Part shown: positions 34,194 to 42,413 of the stretch, one piece after another
Position numbering within the stretch: the stretch's first letter is position 1
Layout: each line of letters starts with the position of its first letter
DNA from: Azoarcus sp. CIB
GTDB lineage: Bacteria > Pseudomonadota > Gammaproteobacteria > Burkholderiales > Rhodocyclaceae
Length of the DNA stretch: 64,000 nt
Reading direction: 5' to 3'
NCBI RefSeq assembly: GCF_001190925.1
Contig: NZ_CP011072.1
Span: 248,001-312,000, forward strand
Program-made: the position numbers and the translations under genes
The notes under the pieces: model-generated
Told to the model about the DNA's origin: nothing
Databases searched by the model: none
What the model saw: only the letters and a program-made list of their open reading frames with translations

Positions 34194-36398
34194 ATGGAAG
34201 CCGCCGCTGCGATTCCCGCCCCCGAGCCGTTCCGTCCTCCCTCGTCGAGCGTGCTGTCGCTCGACTTCGCCGAGCTCAAGGCGAAGCTCGCGACCTACCT
34301 GAAGCCGGAGGACGTCGGCCGCGTCGAGACGGCCTACCATTTCGCCGCGAGCGCCCACGAGGGGCAGTTCCGCATCAGCGGCGATCCCTACATCTCGCAT
34401 CCGGTCGCGGTCGCGGACATCGTCGCCGACTGGCACCTCGACCCGCAGGCCCTGATGGCCGCGCTCCTCCATGACGTCATGGAGGACACGCACATCTCCA
34501 AGCAGGAGATCGCCGAGCGCTTCGGCAAGACCACGGCCGAGCTGGTCGATGGCCTCTCCAAGCTCGACAAGATCGAATTCCGCTCGCAGGAAGAGGCGCA
34601 GGCGGAGAATTTCCGCAAGATGCTGCTGGCGATGGCGAGCGACCTGCGCGTGATCCTGGTCAAACTTGCCGACCGCATGCACAACATGCGTACGCTGCAC
34701 TGCGTGCGCCCGGCCAAGCGGCGCCGCATCGCCAGCGAGACGCTCGAGATCTACGCGCCGATCGCCAATCGCCTGGGTCTCAACAACCTCTACCGCGAAC
34801 TGCAGGAACTGTCGTTCGAACACAAGTTCCCGATGCGCTACCGCGTGCTGTCGCGCGCGATCAAGGCGGCGCGCGGCAACCGGCGCGAGGTCGTCGGCAA
34901 GGTGCTGCAGTCGATCGAGGAGCGCCTGCCGCAGTGGAATCTCGCTGCCGAAGTGCGCGGGCGCGAGAAGCATCTGTTCTCGATCTACCGCAAGATGGCC
35001 GAGAAGCACCTGTCCTTCTCGCAGGTCCTCGATATCTACGGCTTCCGCGTCATCGTGCGCGACGTGCCGAGCTGCTACCTCGCGATCGGCGCGCTGCACT
35101 CGATGTTCAAGCCGGTGCCGGGCAAGTTCAAGGACTACATCGCCATTCCCAAGGCGAACGGCTACCAGTCGCTGCACACGACCCTGATCGGCCCCTTCGG
35201 CACGCCGGTCGAGGTGCAGATCCGCACCGCCGAGATGCACCACATCGCCGAGAGCGGCGTCGCCTCGCACTGGCTGTACAAGGAAGACGAGAAGACGCTC
35301 ACCGAGCTGCAGCAGAAGACGCATTCGTGGCTGCAGTCGCTGCTGGAGCTGCAGTCGACCTCGGGCGAGGCGACCGAATTCCTCGAGCACGTGAAGATCG
35401 ACCTCTTTCCGGGCGAGGTGTACGTGTTCACGCCCAAGGGCCGCATCCTGTCGCTGCTCAAGGGCTCCACGCCGGTCGACTTCGCCTATGCGGTGCATAC
35501 CGACATCGGCAACCGCTGCGTCGCCTGCCGCATCAACGGCGACCTGATGCCGCTGCGCACCGAACTGCGCAACGGCGACCAGATCGAGATCATCACCGCG
35601 GCGCACGCGAACCCCAACCCGGCGTGGCTCGCGTACGTGCGCACCGGCAAGGCGCGCGCGCAGATCCGCCACTTCCTCAAGGGCGCGCAGCAAGAGGAGT
35701 CGGTGACGCTGGGCGAGCGCCTGCTCAACCAGGCCCTGCGTCCCCACGGCCTCACGCTGGGCCAGATCAGCACCTTTGCGTGGGAACGCTTCCTGCGCGA
35801 CCGCAGCATGCGCTCGAAGAAGGAAGTCTTCGCCGACATCGGACTGGGCCGGCGCCTGCCGGTCATCGTCGCGCGCCGCCTCGCGCAGGCGCAGGACCTC
35901 GAATCCGGCCGTCCGGACGTCATCAAGCCCAAACCCGCCGGCGCGATCCTGATCCGCGGCAGCGAGGGCATCGCGGTGCAACTCGCGCGCTGCTGCCAGC
36001 CGATCCCGGGCGACCCGATCATCGGCGTGATCCGCAAGGGCCAGGGGCTGGAAGTGCACCTGCACGACTGCCAGGTGGTGGCTAAGGTGCGCGGCGACCG
36101 CGGGCGCTGGGTGGATGTCGAGTGGGAAGCGGGCGAGGAACGCCTGTTCGACGTCACCATCCGCGTCCTGACCAAGAACGTGCGCGGCGTGCTCGCGCGC
36201 GTCGCCAGTGCGATCGCCGACGAGGACTGCAACATCCAGAACGTGTCGATGGACAACGAGCAGGGCGGCCTGTATACGGCGATGAGCCTCACCGTGCAGG
36301 TGCGCGACCGCATGCACCTCGCGCACGTGATGCGCGGCGTGCGCCGCGTGCCGGAAGTGGTGCGCATCGGCCGCATGAAGAGCGACACACGCGCCTGA
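34194..36398 (+). CDS. spoT: Bifunctional (p)ppGpp synthetase/hydrolase SpoT
   Basis: The 734-residue protein has all Rel/Spo domains in order. The HD hydrolase domain has HDVMED at 93-98. The synthetase domain has LDIYGFRVIV, GKFKDYIAIPKANGYQSLHT and EVQIRT. The TGS domain starts VYVFTPKGRILSL, and a C-terminal ACT domain follows. An intact HDXXED and a synthetase with KFKD instead of RFKD suggest a bifunctional SpoT type rather than a synthetase-only RelA. It sets (p)ppGpp levels under starvation. It forms an operon with gmk and rpoZ. Confidence 0.95.
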   Translation: MEAAAAIPAPEPFRPPSSSVLSLDFAELKAKLATYLKPEDVGRVETAYHFAASAHEGQFRISGDPYISHPVAVADIVADWHLDPQALMAALLHDVMEDTHISKQEIAERFGKTTAELVDGLSKLDKIEFRSQEEAQAENFRKMLLAMASDLRVILVKLADRMHNMRTLHCVRPAKRRRIASETLEIYAPIANRLGLNNLYRELQELSFEHKFPMRYRVLSRAIKAARGNRREVVGKVLQSIEERLPQWNLAAEVRGREKHLFSIYRKMAEKHLSFSQVLDIYGFRVIVRDVPSCYLAIGALHSMFKPVPGKFKDYIAIPKANGYQSLHTTLIGPFGTPVEVQIRTAEMHHIAESGVASHWLYKEDEKTLTELQQKTHSWLQSLLELQSTSGEATEFLEHVKIDLFPGEVYVFTPKGRILSLLKGSTPVDFAYAVHTDIGNRCVACRINGDLMPLRTELRNGDQIEIITAAHANPNPAWLAYVRTGKARAQIRHFLKGAQQEESVTLGERLLNQALRPHGLTLGQISTFAWERFLRDRSMRSKKEVFADIGLGRRLPVIVARRLAQAQDLESGRPDVIKPKPAGAILIRGSEGIAVQLARCCQPIPGDPIIGVIRKGQGLEVHLHDCQVVAKVRGDRGRWVDVEWEAGEERLFDVTIRVLTKNVRGVLARVASAIADEDCNIQNVSMDNEQGGLYTAMSLTVQVRDRMHLAHVMRGVRRVPEVVRIGRMKSDTRA

Positions 36399-36405
36399 GA
36401 CCGAC

Positions 36406-37519
36406 ATGGCCGAGCTGCAGTCCGACGCCGCGCACGACGGCGACCGCCGCATCCCCGTCACGCTGCTGACCGGCTTCCTCGGCGCCGGCAAGACGACGCT
36501 GCTCAACCACCTGCTGCGCGACCCCGCGATGGCGCGCGCCGCGGTGCTGATCAATGAATTCGGCGAAGTCGCGGTCGACCACCACCTCGTCGACAAGGTC
36601 GACGAGACGCTGATCGTGCTCGACTCCGGCTGCGTGTGCTGCAGCGTGCAGGGCGACCTCGTCAAGGCGCTGAAGAACCTCTTCATGCGCGCGCTGCGGC
36701 GCGAGATCCCCGGCCTCGAGCGCGTGCTGGTCGAGACGACCGGACTGGCCGACCCGGCGCCGGTGATCTACACGCTGATGCAGGAGCCCTTCATCGCCGA
36801 GCGCTACCGCTGCGACGGCGTGATCACCGCGGTCGACGCGACGCACGGGCAGGGCCAGCTCGACCACCACCGCGAGGCCGTGCGCCAGGTCGCGATGGCC
36901 GACCGCCTGCTGCTGACCAAATGCGACCTCGCCGGCGCGGACGAGCGGGCGGCGCTGGCGGCGCGGCTGGCGACGCTGAACCCGGGCGCGCAGCAGATCG
37001 AGGTGTTCCGCGGCGAAGTCCCGGCCGAGGCGGTGTCGGGCTGCGGCCTGTACGACCCGGCGGGCAAGATCCCCGACGTTGCGCGCTGGCTCGGCGACGA
37101 GCGCGGCCGCGTGCGCGCGCAGGCGGCCGCGGCGCCCGGCATGGCGCCGGCCGGGGGCGACGCCCGCCGCCGTGCCGGGGCACGAGGCGCGCCACGACGA
37201 GCACGTCACGAGCTACGTGCTGCGCTTCGACGAACCGCTCGACTGGCTGGGTTTCTCCGACGGCCTCGGCCTGATCCTGCAGGTGTACGGCGCGCGCATC
37301 CTGCGCATCAAGGGTCTGCTCAACGTCGCCGGCGATCCGCTGCCGCGCGTCGTGCAGTGCGTGCAGCACGTCGCCTACCCGACCAGCAGCCTGCCCGCGT
37401 GGCCCGCAGGTCCGCCCTACGACGACCGTCGAAGCCGCCTTGTCTTCATCGTGCGCGACCTGCCGCGCGACGAGGTTGTGAACATTCTCGCGAGCTTCTG
37501 CGGCCAGATGCCTGGGTAG
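36406..37519 (+). pseudogene. CobW-family GTPase gene with +1 frameshift
   Basis: The first frame from 36406 carries the GTPase core: FLGAGKTTLLNHLL P-loop (about 24-37), the metal-binding SGCVCCSVQGD (CXCC) and ETTGLADPAP, with TKCD for guanine. After about 37150 it turns into low-quality Ala/Arg sequence. A second frame one base over carries the rest of the protein: HVTSYVLRFDEPLDW, then ILRIKGLLNVAGDPLPRVVQ and the end SFCGQMPG at 37519. One surplus base in the GGGGG run at 37155-37159 explains the break. CobW C-terminal domains bind nucleotides or metals in metal homeostasis. Sequencing error or true inactivation cannot be told apart here. Confidence 0.82.
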
Positions 37520-37531
37520 CGGCGCGGCCGC

Positions 37532-38965
37532 TCACCGCTGCTGCGCCGCAAGCTCCCCCAGCGTCATCAGCGCGTGCACGTGCCTGTCCGAGAACGGATA
37601 ACAGCCCGACAGCCGGAGGTGCCGCGTGTAGCGCCCGCCGGGCGAGAACAGCTGCCCCGGCGTGATGCTGATGCCGCGTGCGAGCGCAGTGTCGAACAGG
37701 CGGTTCGAGTCGCAGCCCGCGGGCAACTGCACCCACAGCAGGAAGCCGCCGGTCGGGCGCGTCGCCTGTGTGCCGTCAGGGAAGGCGCTGTCGATCAGGC
37801 CGCGCAGGCGCTCGACCTGCCCGGCGTAGGTGCGCCGCAGCCGGCGCAGGTGCTGCGCGTAGCCGCCGTTTTCCAGGAACACCCCTAGCGCCTCGCACAG
37901 CAGCGCGGGCTGCGCGACCGAGCTGCAGAACTTGAGGTCGTTGAGTTCGCGCCGGAAGCGCCCGCCTTCCATCCAGCCGATGCGGAAGCCCGGCGCCAGC
38001 GTCTTCGTGTAGGACGCGCACACGATCACCCAACCGTCGCGGTCGAAGGCCTTGGCGGCCGGCTGCAGCGGGGTGGCGTACTGCAGTTCGGCGTACAGCG
38101 CGTCCTCGATCACCGGCACGCGATACTCGTTCGCGAGCTCGGCCAGCCGCCGCTTGCCTTCGATCGGCATGCTGGTGCCCAGCGGGTTGTGCACGTTGGG
38201 CATGGCCACGACCGCCTGCACGCGTTTTTCCGACAGTAGCAGCTCCAGCGCGTCGAGGGACATGCCGGTGTCGGGATGCGTCGGCACCTCGATGGTCTTC
38301 AGACCCAGGCGCTCGGCGAGCGGGATCAGGTTGAAGTAGGTCGGCGACTCCAGCGCGATCGTGTCGCCGGGGCGCGTCACCGTGCGCAGCGCGAACTGCA
38401 GCGCCTCCATGCAGCCGTTGGTGAGGATGATGTCCTCGGGCGCCAGCGTCATCGCCAGATCCTGCGCGTGGCGGCAGATCTCGCGTCGCAGCAGCAGCGA
38501 TCCGGGCGGCAGGCTGTAGTCGGACAGCAGCTCCGGCCGTCGCCGCGCGAGGTCCGACACCAGCCGGCCCAGGCGCTCGCCGGGATAGAAGGTGCTGCCC
38601 TTGGGGCAGGCGAGCGAAAGATCGATCGTGTCGGGATCCGCCTGCGCTGCGACGACGCGGCTGATCTGGTCGAGGACTTCTGCCTCCGCGGATTTCGCCA
38701 TCGTGCTCGCGGGCGCGAAGCGCGGGGCTGCGGGCGTCGGCAGGCGCGAGCGCACGAAGTAGCCCGACTGCGGCCGCGCCTCGATCAGGCCGTGCGCCTC
38801 GAGCTGGCGGTAGGCCGCGAGCACGGTATTGATGCTCAGTCCGCGGCTTTTCGCCGCTTCGCGCACCGAGGGCAGGCGCTCGCCGCTGGCGAGGCGCCCG
38901 TCCGTCATTGCGTGGCGCAGTTCCAGTGCAAGCGACTGATAGAGCGGCTGGCTGTCGTCGAGCAT
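37532..38965 (-). CDS. MocR-type GntR regulator with aminotransferase domain
   Basis: The 477-residue protein joins an N-terminal GntR winged helix (about 1-75: LPSVREAAKSRGLSINTVLAAYRQLEAHGLI) to a fold-type I aminotransferase domain (about 110-477). The pyridoxal-phosphate lysine lies in CASYTKTLAPGFRIGW. MocR proteins sense PLP or amino acids and act on a neighbouring gene. Here the divergent neighbour is a LysE-type exporter, with a perfect 10-bp inverted repeat at 39011-39042 between them. Length and domain order are normal for MocR. Confidence 0.93.
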   Translation of the reverse strand: MLDDSQPLYQSLALELRHAMTDGRLASGERLPSVREAAKSRGLSINTVLAAYRQLEAHGLIEARPQSGYFVRSRLPTPAAPRFAPASTMAKSAEAEVLDQISRVVAAQADPDTIDLSLACPKGSTFYPGERLGRLVSDLARRRPELLSDYSLPPGSLLLRREICRHAQDLAMTLAPEDIILTNGCMEALQFALRTVTRPGDTIALESPTYFNLIPLAERLGLKTIEVPTHPDTGMSLDALELLLSEKRVQAVVAMPNVHNPLGTSMPIEGKRRLAELANEYRVPVIEDALYAELQYATPLQPAAKAFDRDGWVIVCASYTKTLAPGFRIGWMEGGRFRRELNDLKFCSSVAQPALLCEALGVFLENGGYAQHLRRLRRTYAGQVERLRGLIDSAFPDGTQATRPTGGFLLWVQLPAGCDSNRLFDTALARGISITPGQLFSPGGRYTRHLRLSGCYPFSDRHVHALMTLGELAAQQR

Positions 38966-39010
38966 GGCGGGACTCCGGGAGCGATGGGTGCAGTCTGCAT
39001 ACCGAACGAC

Positions 39011-39042
39011 GGATACAGTTGTAATCGTCGATAACTGTATCC
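39011..39042. promoter_or_regulatory. Predicted MocR operator, perfect inverted repeat
   Basis: GGATACAGTT (39011-39020) and AACTGTATCC (39033-39042) are perfect complements separated by 12 bases, in the region between the mocR start (38965) and the lysE start (39129). A TATAAG at 39045-39050, 3 bases from the right arm, would place a -10 beside it. Control of both genes by MocR is inference. Confidence 0.65.
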
Positions 39043-39128
39043 AGTATAAGAGACGTTCTCTGGTTCTGTAACCTTCGCGCGCGAATCCCTATCCTTGAAG
39101 GCGTGAAAGTCAGCCCGGAGGAAGCGCC

Positions 39129-39728
39129 ATGTTCGATCTGCCCCTGATGACCTACGTGGTCACGATGTCCGTCACGCCCGGACCGAACAACCTCATGCTC
39201 GCGGCGAGCGGCGTCAATTTCGGCTTCCGCCGCACGCTGCCGCACATGCTCGGCGTCAGCGTCGGGCACGGCGTGCAGGTCGTGCTGGTCGCGAGCCTGC
39301 TGGCGTGGATCATGGTGTGGCTCGAAGCGCTGCGGGTGCCGCTCGTGATCGCCGGCTGCGCTTACCTGCTGTGGCTCGCGTGGCGCCAGGCGCGCGCCGG
39401 GGAGCCGGCCTCGCGCGGCCAGGCCCGTCCGTTGGGCTTCTTCGGCGCCGCGCTGTTCCAGTGGGTCAACCCCAAGGCGTGGATGATGGTGCTCAACGTT
39501 GCGATCCTGTTCCTGCCGCGCGGCAGCGGCTGGCAGACGGCGGCGGAGCTCGCGTGGTGGTGCGCCGTCGTGAACCTGCCGTGCATCGCGCTGTGGGCGC
39601 TCGCGGGCGACCGCATGGGCGTCTTCCTGCAGAGCCCCGTCGCGCTGCGTGCGTTCAATTGGGCGATGGCCGCCCTGCTCGGGGCGACCGCGGCCTGGAT
39701 CCTGATCGACGAACTGGTGTCGAAGTGA
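39129..39728 (+). CDS. LysE-family amino acid exporter
   Basis: The 199-residue membrane protein has about six hydrophobic helices and the family signature VTPGPNNLML near residue 16-25 followed by GFRRTLPHMLGVSVGH. It is of the LysE/RhtB kind that exports amino acids or homoserine lactones. The divergent MocR gene and the palindrome between them suggest regulated export of an amino acid. A GGAGG site precedes the ATG. The substrate is unknown. Confidence 0.92.
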   Translation: MFDLPLMTYVVTMSVTPGPNNLMLAASGVNFGFRRTLPHMLGVSVGHGVQVVLVASLLAWIMVWLEALRVPLVIAGCAYLLWLAWRQARAGEPASRGQARPLGFFGAALFQWVNPKAWMMVLNVAILFLPRGSGWQTAAELAWWCAVVNLPCIALWALAGDRMGVFLQSPVALRAFNWAMAALLGATAAWILIDELVSK

Positions 39729-39758
39729 CGTGAAGGAATCCCGTTTTTCGTGCGCGCA

Positions 39759-39788
39759 TTGGCGGCGGCCGGTCGGGACGTCTACAAT
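39759..39788 (+). promoter_or_regulatory. Predicted promoter of the DUF3460 gene
   Basis: TTGGCG (39759-39764) and TACAAT (39783-39788) with an 18-base spacer, ending 27 bases before the ATG at 39816. It is a good sigma-70-like pair for betaproteobacteria. Confidence 0.55.
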
Positions 39789-39815
39789 GCGTCGCCTTGT
39801 ACCGGGAGAGAATAA

Positions 39816-40004
39816 ATGGCGATGTACGAATCGGAGCACACCAAGTTCATGCGCGAGTGGCTGGAAAAGCACCCGAAGGAACTCGACGAGCAGAAGAAGG
39901 GCCGTGCCCTGTGGTGGGACAAGCCGCAGGATGTGGCGACCCAGGCGCGCTACGACGAGTCGAGCGTGCCGGTGAGGGCCTACTACTACGATACTCACTA
40001 TTGA
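39816..40004 (+). CDS. DUF3460 family small protein
   Basis: The 62-residue, charged protein (MYESEHTKFMREWLEKHP...) ends with RAYYYDTHY and has no signal peptide or membrane helix. The sequence is like the short DUF3460 proteins found in betaproteobacteria; no function is known. GGGAGAG at 39803-39809 is its ribosome site, and a promoter candidate lies just upstream. Confidence 0.88.
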   Translation: MAMYESEHTKFMREWLEKHPKELDEQKKGRALWWDKPQDVATQARYDESSVPVRAYYYDTHY

Positions 40005-40051
40005 AGCGGCGCTACTGATTCGTCCGCCGCGCACGCGTCCGTCCGCGCCGC

Positions 40052-41497
40052 GTGCGGCCTGTCTTGCGGGAATCCGCCCTGTCCCCCGCCCGCGTGTCGC
40101 TGCCTGACTCACTGGTCCTGATCGACGTCGAAACCACCGGCGCGAATCCGCTGCGCGACCGCGTGACGGAGATCGCCGTGCTGCGCATCGAGCGCGGCGA
40201 GCTGGTCGAGCGCTGGGAAACCCTCGTCAATCCCGAATGCCCGATTCCGCCGCTGATCCAGCGGCTGGTCGGCATCACCGATGCGATGGTGGCCGATGCG
40301 CCGACCTTCGCGGCCGTCGCCGACGAGGTGCGCGCCCGTCTCGGCGGCGCGGTGTTCGTCGCGCACAACGCGCGCTTCGACTACGGCTTCATCCGCAGCG
40401 AATTCGCGCGCATCGATCAGACCTTCGATGCGCCGGTGCTATGCACCGTGAAGCTGTCGCGCGCGCTGTACCCCGAGCATCACCGCCACGGCCTCGACGC
40501 CCTGATCGAGCGCCACGGCTTCACCTGCGGCGCGCGCCACCGCGCGATGGGTGACACCGAGGTGCTGTGGCAGTTCGCCCGGCTCGTGACCGACTCCTTC
40601 GCGCCCGAGGTGCTCGCACGCGCCGTCGAGCGCGCGATGAAGCGGCCCGCGCGCGTGGTCGAGCTGCCCGAGGGCGTGCTCGAAGGCCTGCCCGAGTCGC
40701 CCGGCCTGTATTACCTCTACGGCGACAACGACCAGCTGCTCTACCTCGGGCGCAGCGCCTGCCTGCGCGCGCGCGTCATGGAACACTTCTCGCCCGGCGT
40801 GAAGGGCAAGGATGCGGAGCTTGCGCAGCGTGTGCGCCGCGTCGACTGGGAGGAGAGCGCCGGCGAACTGACCGTGACGCTGCGCGAGGCGGAGCTCCTG
40901 CGCCGCCGCTGCCCGCAGTACAACCGCGCCGCGGGCGGCGCGGACGTGTTCGGCCTGCAATACGTGCCGGGACGCAAGCGCCCGCCCATACTGCAACGCG
41001 TTCCGCTCGCCGACAGCGATCCGGCGGCATGGGGCGACGTGCACGGCACTTTCCGCACGAAGAAGGAAGCCGACAATCTGCTGCGCGAACTCGCGCAAGC
41101 CTATCAGTTGTGCCTGCGGCGCCTGGGGCTGGAAGGGGGCAACGACGGGCCCTGTTCGGCGCATCTGGCGAAACGCTGCGCCGGTGTGTGTGTCGGCAAG
41201 GAAAGCGCCGCGGCGCACGACGAGCGCCTGCTCGGCGCGCTCGGGGCGGTGAAGCTGCGCCCCTGGCCGTGGGCGGGCGCGGTGATCGTCGCGGAGCGCT
41301 GTCCGCACAGCGGCAGCGAGGCCTGGCACGTGTTCGACCGCTGGTGCCTGCTGGGCTCCGCCGACAGTGCGCAGGCGCTGGACGCCTTGCGCGCCGAGCT
41401 GCCTGCCCGCCGCTTCGATCTGGACATCTACCGCATTCTGGTGCGCTGGCTTGCCGCGGACGGCAACCGCGACCGCGTGACGCCGCTCGCCGCCTGA
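40052..41497 (+). CDS. Exonuclease-GIY-YIG nuclease (DnaQ/UvrC-Cho-like)
   Basis: The 481-residue product has an N-terminal DnaQ-type 3'-5' exonuclease domain: LIDVETTGANPLRDRVTEI (Asp and Glu), HNARFDYGFI and HRAMGDTEVL (His and Asp). A GIY-YIG domain starts around residue 212 (SPGLYYLYGDNDQLLYLGRS) with ARVMEHFS after it. This fusion resembles the Cho/UvrC-like proteins fused to epsilon-type exonuclease and probably acts in DNA repair. The annotated GTG at 40052 is uncertain; a start further in, near MTDS-like residues, is possible since the exonuclease strand begins at about residue 20. Its stop and the stop of the divergent regulator sit in a 9-bp inverted repeat (41489-41497 and 41514-41522). 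Confidence 0.87.
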   Translation: MRPVLRESALSPARVSLPDSLVLIDVETTGANPLRDRVTEIAVLRIERGELVERWETLVNPECPIPPLIQRLVGITDAMVADAPTFAAVADEVRARLGGAVFVAHNARFDYGFIRSEFARIDQTFDAPVLCTVKLSRALYPEHHRHGLDALIERHGFTCGARHRAMGDTEVLWQFARLVTDSFAPEVLARAVERAMKRPARVVELPEGVLEGLPESPGLYYLYGDNDQLLYLGRSACLRARVMEHFSPGVKGKDAELAQRVRRVDWEESAGELTVTLREAELLRRRCPQYNRAAGGADVFGLQYVPGRKRPPILQRVPLADSDPAAWGDVHGTFRTKKEADNLLRELAQAYQLCLRRLGLEGGNDGPCSAHLAKRCAGVCVGKESAAAHDERLLGALGAVKLRPWPWAGAVIVAERCPHSGSEAWHVFDRWCLLGSADSAQALDALRAELPARRFDLDIYRILVRWLAADGNRDRVTPLAA

Positions 41498-41513
41498 AGC
41501 GGCCGACCTGCCG

Positions 41514-42194
41514 TCAGGCGGCGATGAGCTCGAGCTGCAGGCGGTTGGTGAGAGTGATCGCGCGGCGTCCGCGCGGGACGATGAAACCGTCGCGCCGCAG
41601 CCGGTTGAGTACGCGCGAGAAGGTTTCCGGCGTCAGGTTGAGTTGCGACGCGATCGTTTGCTTGTCGCATGGAAGATGCACCTCGCCGTCGTCGCTGTCG
41701 GCATGTTGCACGAGATAGTGCGCGACGCGCTGCGTGCTGCTGCGCTGCGTGCATTGCTCCATCCCGTCGACCAGTTCGCGCATGCGTTCCGAAAGCCGCG
41801 CCATCAGCGCCATCGCGAAGGCCGGCTGCGCCGCCATTGCCGCCTGCAGCACGCTGCGCTGGATGTGCAGCACGATACTGTTGCGCGTGGCCTGTGCCGC
41901 GAGGCTCTGACAGCTGTCGCTGAAGATGTTCTCTTCGTAGAAGGTGTCGACCGGCCCGGCGAGCCGCACGACCTTTTCCGCTCCCGCGCTGGAGATCAGG
42001 AATAATTTGATTTCGCCTTCGAGCACGAGGTACATGCCGCCGGGCTCCGCGCCGCGATGCATCAGCATCTCGCCGCGCGATGCCCGCTGCGAGCGCACGC
42101 CGTGGGCGAGTCGCCCAAGCGCGGCGGTATCGAGTCGATCGAAGGGATCGATGCGGGCGAGGATCTGAACCGTCTGGACCTGGATCGTGTTCAT
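41514..42194 (-). CDS. CRP/FNR-family regulator (DNR-like), lacking FeS cysteines
   Basis: The 226-residue protein has a cyclic-nucleotide-type sensor domain (about 15-130) and a winged-helix DNA-binding domain whose recognition helix is LTPETFSRVLNRL. The E-SR pattern there is that of FNR, so it should bind TTGAT-N4-ATCAA. Unlike FNR there is no cysteine cluster at the N-terminus (MNTIQVQTVQILAR). Such proteins include DNR/NNR types that sense NO. Start 42194 was chosen for the AGGGAG ribosome site 8-13 bases upstream. It stands divergent to narX and next to the nap operon, fitting a role in nitrate respiration; direct NO sensing is inference. Confidence 0.88.
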   Translation of the reverse strand: MNTIQVQTVQILARIDPFDRLDTAALGRLAHGVRSQRASRGEMLMHRGAEPGGMYLVLEGEIKLFLISSAGAEKVVRLAGPVDTFYEENIFSDSCQSLAAQATRNSIVLHIQRSVLQAAMAAQPAFAMALMARLSERMRELVDGMEQCTQRSSTQRVAHYLVQHADSDDGEVHLPCDKQTIASQLNLTPETFSRVLNRLRRDGFIVPRGRRAITLTNRLQLELIAA

Positions 42195-42306
42195 GGCAGG
42201 AAGCTCCCTGTGCGTCATGATGCGGGGTCGGGCCGACATTCTTCCGCAAGTGTAGATGCAGAAAACATGATGATCCTAGTGGCATATGCCTCACTTCGCC
42301 GCCGAC

Positions 42307-42322
42307 TACCCCTTCAGAGGTA
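42307..42322. promoter_or_regulatory. NarL 7-2-7 binding site, perfect match
   Basis: TACCCCT (42307-42313), TC, AGAGGTA (42316-42322) fits the NarL/NarP consensus TACYYMT-N2-AKRRGTA at every position. It lies between the DNR-like gene and narX, with the narX start 92 bases downstream, so NarL probably autoregulates the narXL promoter. Confidence 0.75.
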
Positions 42323-42413
42323 TTGGTGGTAAGAGGAAAGTGTCGGATTTTCATGGCCTTTTTTTGACCGGGTAATATCCGGTTACGGATTGGGGTATAT
42401 GGAGGTATCTCCC

